64,000 bases of DNA from an uncultured Alphaproteobacteria bacterium (GTDB lineage Bacteria > Pseudomonadota > Alphaproteobacteria > RF32 > CAG-239): NCBI GenBank assembly GCA_944391485.1, contig CALXTQ010000008.1, positions 16,562-80,561 on the forward strand, read 5' to 3'. Positions 60,909 through 64,000 of the stretch are shown here, piece after piece. Numbering within the stretch: position 1 is the first letter of the stretch; each line of letters begins with the position of its first letter. The notes beneath the pieces are model-generated. The model ran no database searches. It saw nothing but the letters and a program-made list of their open reading frames with translations, and had not been told where the DNA came from. Both the position numbers and the translations under genes were made by a program.

Positions 60909-62012
60909 TCAGGGAAGCCGGTCGATGATGCCGCCGCCCATAACTCTGGTTCCGTCATAAAAGCAGCAGCCCTGTCCGGGCGCGACGCCGTAAAATTCAT
61001 CCAGCAGGGTAAGTTCGGCTTTTTCCTGACTGATAAAGCGGACTTTTGCCGGAACAGCTTTTTGTCTGGAGCGCAGTTTGACCATAAATTCGGCCTCCGC
61101 GGGCATTTCTTCTCCGAGCCAGTTGATTTCGCTTATTGTCAGCGAGCGGCAGAGGAGCTCTTCTTTGGAACCGACGATGAGGCGGTTTTCGCGCGCGTCT
61201 ATTTTCAAAACATACAAAATGCCGGTATTGCCGCCGATGCCCATTCCGCGGCGCTGACCGACGGTATAATTTATCAGGCCTTTGTGCTGCCCGAGGATTT
61301 TTCCCGACGTATCGACAATATCTCCCGGAAAAACTCCGACTTCCGGCCGCAGACCGGTAATCAGTTCGGCGTATTTGCCGTCGGCAACAAAACAAATATC
61401 CTGGCTGTCGGATTTCTTATAAATGCTCAGTCCGGCGTTTCTGGCGATTTCCCGGGTCTGATCTTTGGTGTATCCGGCCAGGGGGCAGCGCAGCATCTGC
61501 AATGCGGCTTTTTTTACGGCAAAGAGAAAGTAACTCTGGTCCCGCGTCAGGTCTTCGGCTCTGTGCAGTTCCGCGCCGCGCGCGGTCAGTCTGATGTCAG
61601 CATAATGTCCCGTTACGAGAATATCGGCGCCCAAATCCCGGGCTTTGTCGGCCAGTGTTCCGAGCTTGATGAATTTGTTGCACATGATGCAGGGCGAGGG
61701 GGTCATTCCCTGCAGATAGGAATCCGTAAAATAACGCACGACTTTGGCGGCAAACTCTTCTTTCATGTTAATGTAATGGTGCTCTATGTCCAGACGGGAG
61801 GCGACGTCCGCCGCGTCGGCGATTGACAGATGTTCGGGTCTGTACGGCGGCGCGAGCAGATCCATGGTGATGCCGAAAACATCGTACCCCTGCTGTTTGA
61901 GCATTGCGGCGGCGGCGGAACTGTCCACGCCTCCCGACATGGCTACGCAGACCCTTGTTTCCCGCGGTGTTTTGCGCAGGCCCAGACTATTTGGCGTTGG
62001 TGTTGTTTCCAT
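60909..62012 (-). CDS. mnmA: tRNA-specific 2-thiouridylase MnmA
   Basis: MnmA thiolates U34 of tRNA-Lys, -Glu and -Gln using ATP and sulfur relayed from IscS. The 367-aa protein has the PP-loop [10 protein letters not shown] near residue 23, the catalytic cysteines in C-I-M-C-N (first Cys near 108) and D-I-C-F-V (second, near 205), and the [16 protein letters not shown] motif. Its start overlaps the cysE stop by 26 nt. Pairing with cysE links cysteine synthesis and tRNA thiolation. Confidence 0.96.
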   Translation of the reverse strand: METTPTPNSLGLRKTPRETRVCVAMSGGVDSSAAAAMLKQQGYDVFGITMDLLAPPYRPEHLSIADAADVASRLDIEHHYINMKEEFAAKVVRYFTDSYLQGMTPSPCIMCNKFIKLGTLADKARDLGADILVTGHYADIRLTARGAELHRAEDLTRDQSYFLFAVKKAALQMLRCPLAGYTKDQTREIARNAGLSIYKKSDSQDICFVADGKYAELITGLRPEVGVFPGDIVDTSGKILGQHKGLINYTVGQRRGMGIGGNTGILYVLKIDARENRLIVGSKEELLCRSLTISEINWLGEEMPAEAEFMVKLRSRQKAVPAKVRFISQEKAELTLLDEFYGVAPGQGCCFYDGTRVMGGGIIDRLP

Positions 62013-62682
62013 TTTTCAGTTCATTCAGTTCGCGGCGCAGAGCGGTAAGCTCTGCGGTCATTTCTTTCAGTTTCTTTTCCAGAGGATCGGGCGCGTTTGA
62101 GTCAATGCCATAAGCGCAGAAGCATTTCTGCTGCTCTTTTTTCAGGGCTTCGACTTTATGCGCCGCCATTCCGACAACGGTGGTATCTGCCGGGACATCT
62201 TTGACGACAATGGCATTGGAACCTATTTTTGCATTTTTGCCGATTTTGATGGGACCGAGAACCTGAGCGCCGGAACCGATAATGACATTGTCGCCGATTG
62301 TGGGATGACGTTTGGCGGTTACTTTGCCGTTTTTGTCAAAAACGGTTGTGCCGCCGAGGGTTACGTCGTGATACAGCGTTACGTTGCTGCCGATTTCCGT
62401 TGTTTCGCCGATGACGACGCCGGCACCGTGGTCTATGAAAAAGCCTCTGCCGACTCGGGCTCCGGGATGAATTTCTATTCCGGTCAGAAAGCGGGCAATC
62501 TGGGAGATTATGCGCGCCGTCAGGCGGAAGTTCCTCTTCCACAGCGCATGCGCAAAGCGGTGGATGACGATACAATGAAACCCCGATGAACAGAGCAAAG
62601 CCTCGGTTCTGCTTCTGGTTGCCGGATCCCGTTTCAGAATTGCGTCAAGGTCCTCAATTATAATCTTGAATTTACTGCCCAT
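61987..62682 (-). CDS. cysE: Serine acetyltransferase
   Basis: CysE acetylates serine with acetyl-CoA, the first step of cysteine synthesis. The 231-aa protein has the N-terminal helical part ([12 protein letters not shown]) and the left-handed beta-helix with hexapeptide repeats ([26 protein letters not shown]), including the catalytic Asp/His. The C-terminal 35 residues form a coiled coil ([12 protein letters not shown]). ATG 62682 is favoured: AGAGGA lies 12 nt upstream, while ATG 62694 abuts it directly. Confidence 0.93.
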   Translation of the reverse strand: MGSKFKIIIEDLDAILKRDPATRSRTEALLCSSGFHCIVIHRFAHALWKRNFRLTARIISQIARFLTGIEIHPGARVGRGFFIDHGAGVVIGETTEIGSNVTLYHDVTLGGTTVFDKNGKVTAKRHPTIGDNVIIGSGAQVLGPIKIGKNAKIGSNAIVVKDVPADTTVVGMAAHKVEALKKEQQKCFCAYGIDSNAPDPLEKKLKEMTAELTALRRELNELKNGNNTNAK

Positions 62683-62788
62683 CTTGTGATACATTCCTCT
62701 GCAACTTATTTGAAAAATTAACAATTTATATAATATTTTTACTATATAATCAATTGTTACTAAATTAATGTTAAAAAGAGAAATTTAA

Positions 62789-63550
62789 ATGACAGAGGTA
62801 TTATTTAACGGTCATGCCGGGCGTTTGGAAGGGCGTTATCACCAGAGCGAAAAGCCGGGAGCGCCGATCGCGCTGATTCTGCATCCGCATCCCCAATATG
62901 GCGGGACAATGAACAATAAGGTCGTGTACAGCCTGTTCAGCTGTTTTCAAAATTTGGGTTTCTCGGTTTTACGCTTCAATTTCAGGAGCGTGGGCCGTTC
63001 GCAGGGAGAGTTTGAAGATGGTCCGGGCGAACTTTCCGACGCAACCGTTGCTTTGGACTGGCTGCAGTCGGTTAATCCAGAGGCGCGCCAATGCTGGATT
63101 GCCGGGTATTCTTTTGGCGCCTGGATCGGTTTGCAGCTGTTGATGCGCCGTCCCGACATCAATAATTTTATTGCCGTTTCGCCGCCGGCAAACGAAAAAG
63201 ATTTTAGTTTTCTTGCCCCTTGTCCGACCTCGGGTCTGATTATTCAGGGCGGTGCGGACGAAATCGTCAATCCGCAGAGCGTGGCGGCGCTGGCCAAGAG
63301 GCTGAATGTTCAGAGAAACGTGGAAGTTGATTTTGCGCTGATTGAGGAGGGTGACCATATGTACAATAACCATTTGGTTGATTTGTACAAGATTGCCGGA
63401 AATTATATTATCGGCGCGATGCAGAAAAAAACGCCGCAGAAAAAGCGCCGCGGCCGCCGCAAAAAAATTGAAATGCAGGAAGAAGAGCCGCTGCTGCTGG
63501 AAGATGATTCCGAAGATACGGATGACGTAGATTTCGACGGCGAAGAATAA
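62789..63550 (+). CDS. Alpha/beta hydrolase with charged C-terminal tail
   Basis: A 253-aa serine hydrolase. The oxyanion region H-P-H-P-Q-Y-G-G-T-M is near residue 32, the nucleophile elbow G-Y-S-F-G near 110, the acid in G-G-A-D-E-I-V near 155 and the His in E-E-G-D-H-M-Y near 192. The N-terminal block (H-P-H-P followed by R-F-N-F-R-S-V-G-R-S-Q-G) matches the dienelactone-hydrolase-like group widespread in alphaproteobacteria. The last 45 residues are unusual: K-K-R-R-G-R-R-K-K then a run of Glu/Asp (D-D-S-E-D-T-D-D-V-D). The substrate is unknown. Confidence 0.83.
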   Translation: MTEVLFNGHAGRLEGRYHQSEKPGAPIALILHPHPQYGGTMNNKVVYSLFSCFQNLGFSVLRFNFRSVGRSQGEFEDGPGELSDATVALDWLQSVNPEARQCWIAGYSFGAWIGLQLLMRRPDINNFIAVSPPANEKDFSFLAPCPTSGLIIQGGADEIVNPQSVAALAKRLNVQRNVEVDFALIEEGDHMYNNHLVDLYKIAGNYIIGAMQKKTPQKKRRGRRKKIEMQEEEPLLLEDDSEDTDDVDFDGEE

Positions 63551-63569
63551 TCTTCTGAAAAATAGTTTG

Positions 63570-63600
63570 AAAAGAGACGCTTTCGGGGGTCTCTTTTTTT
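63570..63600 (+). terminator. Rho-independent terminator
   Basis: A 9-bp stem AAAAGAGAC (63570-63578) with GTCTCTTTT (63589-63597), 10-nt loop and T-run. Confidence 0.85.
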
Positions 63601-64000
63601 ATGACATATCTTACAGAAAATTTCATTTTTGTCGGATACAGATGTTTTCAGATATCTCCTCATGCCGGCGAGAGTGTTTAAATGGTCAGATTTGCTGCGA
63701 AAAGAATTACGGGGCTGTCCGGGGAGAATATCAGCGCTTATGGCAGCGGACAAGGTCGGAAAAAATTACGAATTTGTCCGCAGACGGAGACGCCGGAGCG
63801 GCGGCGGGCAGGGGTATCCGGCCATAACTGTCGTGAAAATACGGTTTATTTATCCGGGAATTAAAATTAGCGGAAAAAAGGATAGGGGTAAGGAATTGTT
63901 AACATTCCCGCGCGTATTATATCCTGTGTATACACTTAACACATGTGCGGATTGTTACCAGTATGGTCTTAACGAGGGTTCTTATTCCGGCTAAACGCCG
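63601..64000. other. Stretch without recognised gene at the window end
   Basis: 400 bases with several short open frames but no family signal or ribosome-binding site. An AT-rich promoter-like patch lies near 63897-63923 (TTGTTA, then TATTAT/TATATC with suboptimal spacing). A gene may start beyond the window. Confidence 0.4.

Noticed and set aside
63629..63994. 121-codon frame at the window end
   Set aside because: Arg-rich chance-like composition and no ribosome-binding site; could only be judged with the following sequence.

Overview
The window is about 64 kb of a bacterial chromosome with roughly balanced GC (I estimate high 40s per cent), densely packed genes, many Rho-independent terminators and canonical sigma-70-like promoters. 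It looks alphaproteobacterial. The reasons are the (interrupted) tig-clpP-clpX-lon-hup series, an lpxI-lpxB pair (LpxI rather than LpxH), the waaA-lpxK-DUF374 group, glyA-nrdR-nusB, a CcrM-less housekeeping set, and GAAC-N17-CGTT promoters of the kind used by ECF sigma factors in this class. It is Gram-negative: lipid A/Kdo genes, outer-membrane beta-barrel, lipoprotein. An E. coli-like lactaldehyde reductase (FucO) fits a fermenting, possibly gut-associated lifestyle, but that is inference.

Layout. 1-6338 (+): 3' part of lpxI, lpxB, two tandem related unknown genes, comEC, and a two-gene unknown operon. 6366-11156 (-): a TPR lipoprotein, prfC and a GH15-like glycosidase-fold protein in one operon. 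11314-12888 (+): tRNA-Leu and tig. 13174-17974: a surface-glycan island (GtrA-type flippase, polytopic GT-C-like protein, GT2, SAM methyltransferase, GtrB-type polyprenyl-phosphate glycosyltransferase) lying between tig and clpP. 18060-30285: clpP-clpX, then a mixed block (NTP pyrophosphohydrolase-like, outer-membrane protein, aldo/keto reductase, MBL hydrolase, and a minus-strand operon of FliN-like protein, DUF374 acyltransferase, waaA, lpxK), then lon and hup. 30911-36335: tRNA-Val, DUF2934 protein, GNAT, small membrane protein, U32/RlhA-type protein, MATE exporter. 36571-37845: a compact envelope-stress module (small single-TM protein, ECF sigma factor, LTxxQ periplasmic protein). 37959-43566: fucO, small kinases, sirtuin, HAD, metallophosphoesterase, MtnN. 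44404-44562 (-): tRNA-Asn and tRNA-Cys. 44744-50540 (+): rpiB, glyA, murF, nrdR, nusB, def, fmt. 50555-50639: a duplicated piece of the fmt 3' end. 52036-55107: a MacAB-like efflux operon with adaptor, ATPase and permease as separate genes. 55169-57965 (-): tandem NhaD/ArsB-type ion transporters. 58059-63550: trmJ, exported unknowns, a GDPD/FAM151-like protein, mnmA, cysE and an alpha/beta hydrolase.

The most interesting candidate system is the ECF module at 36.5-37.8 kb. Its gene content parallels CnrY-CnrX-CnrH (single-TM anti-sigma, LTxxQ/CpxP-fold periplasmic sensor, ECF sigma). Its own promoter (GAAC-N17-CGTT within TGAACTTTTT-N12-CGTTT) recurs with identical spacing upstream of the MacAB-like efflux operon 15 kb away. 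This suggests an envelope-stress/efflux regulon. A second unusual point is a lone FliN-type SpoA-domain gene heading the lipid A operon. A third is the near-perfect 85-bp partial duplication of the fmt tail.

Limits: all calls come from reading the sequence. No database search or alignment was run, so family names rest on recognised motifs, and identity statements are estimates by eye.
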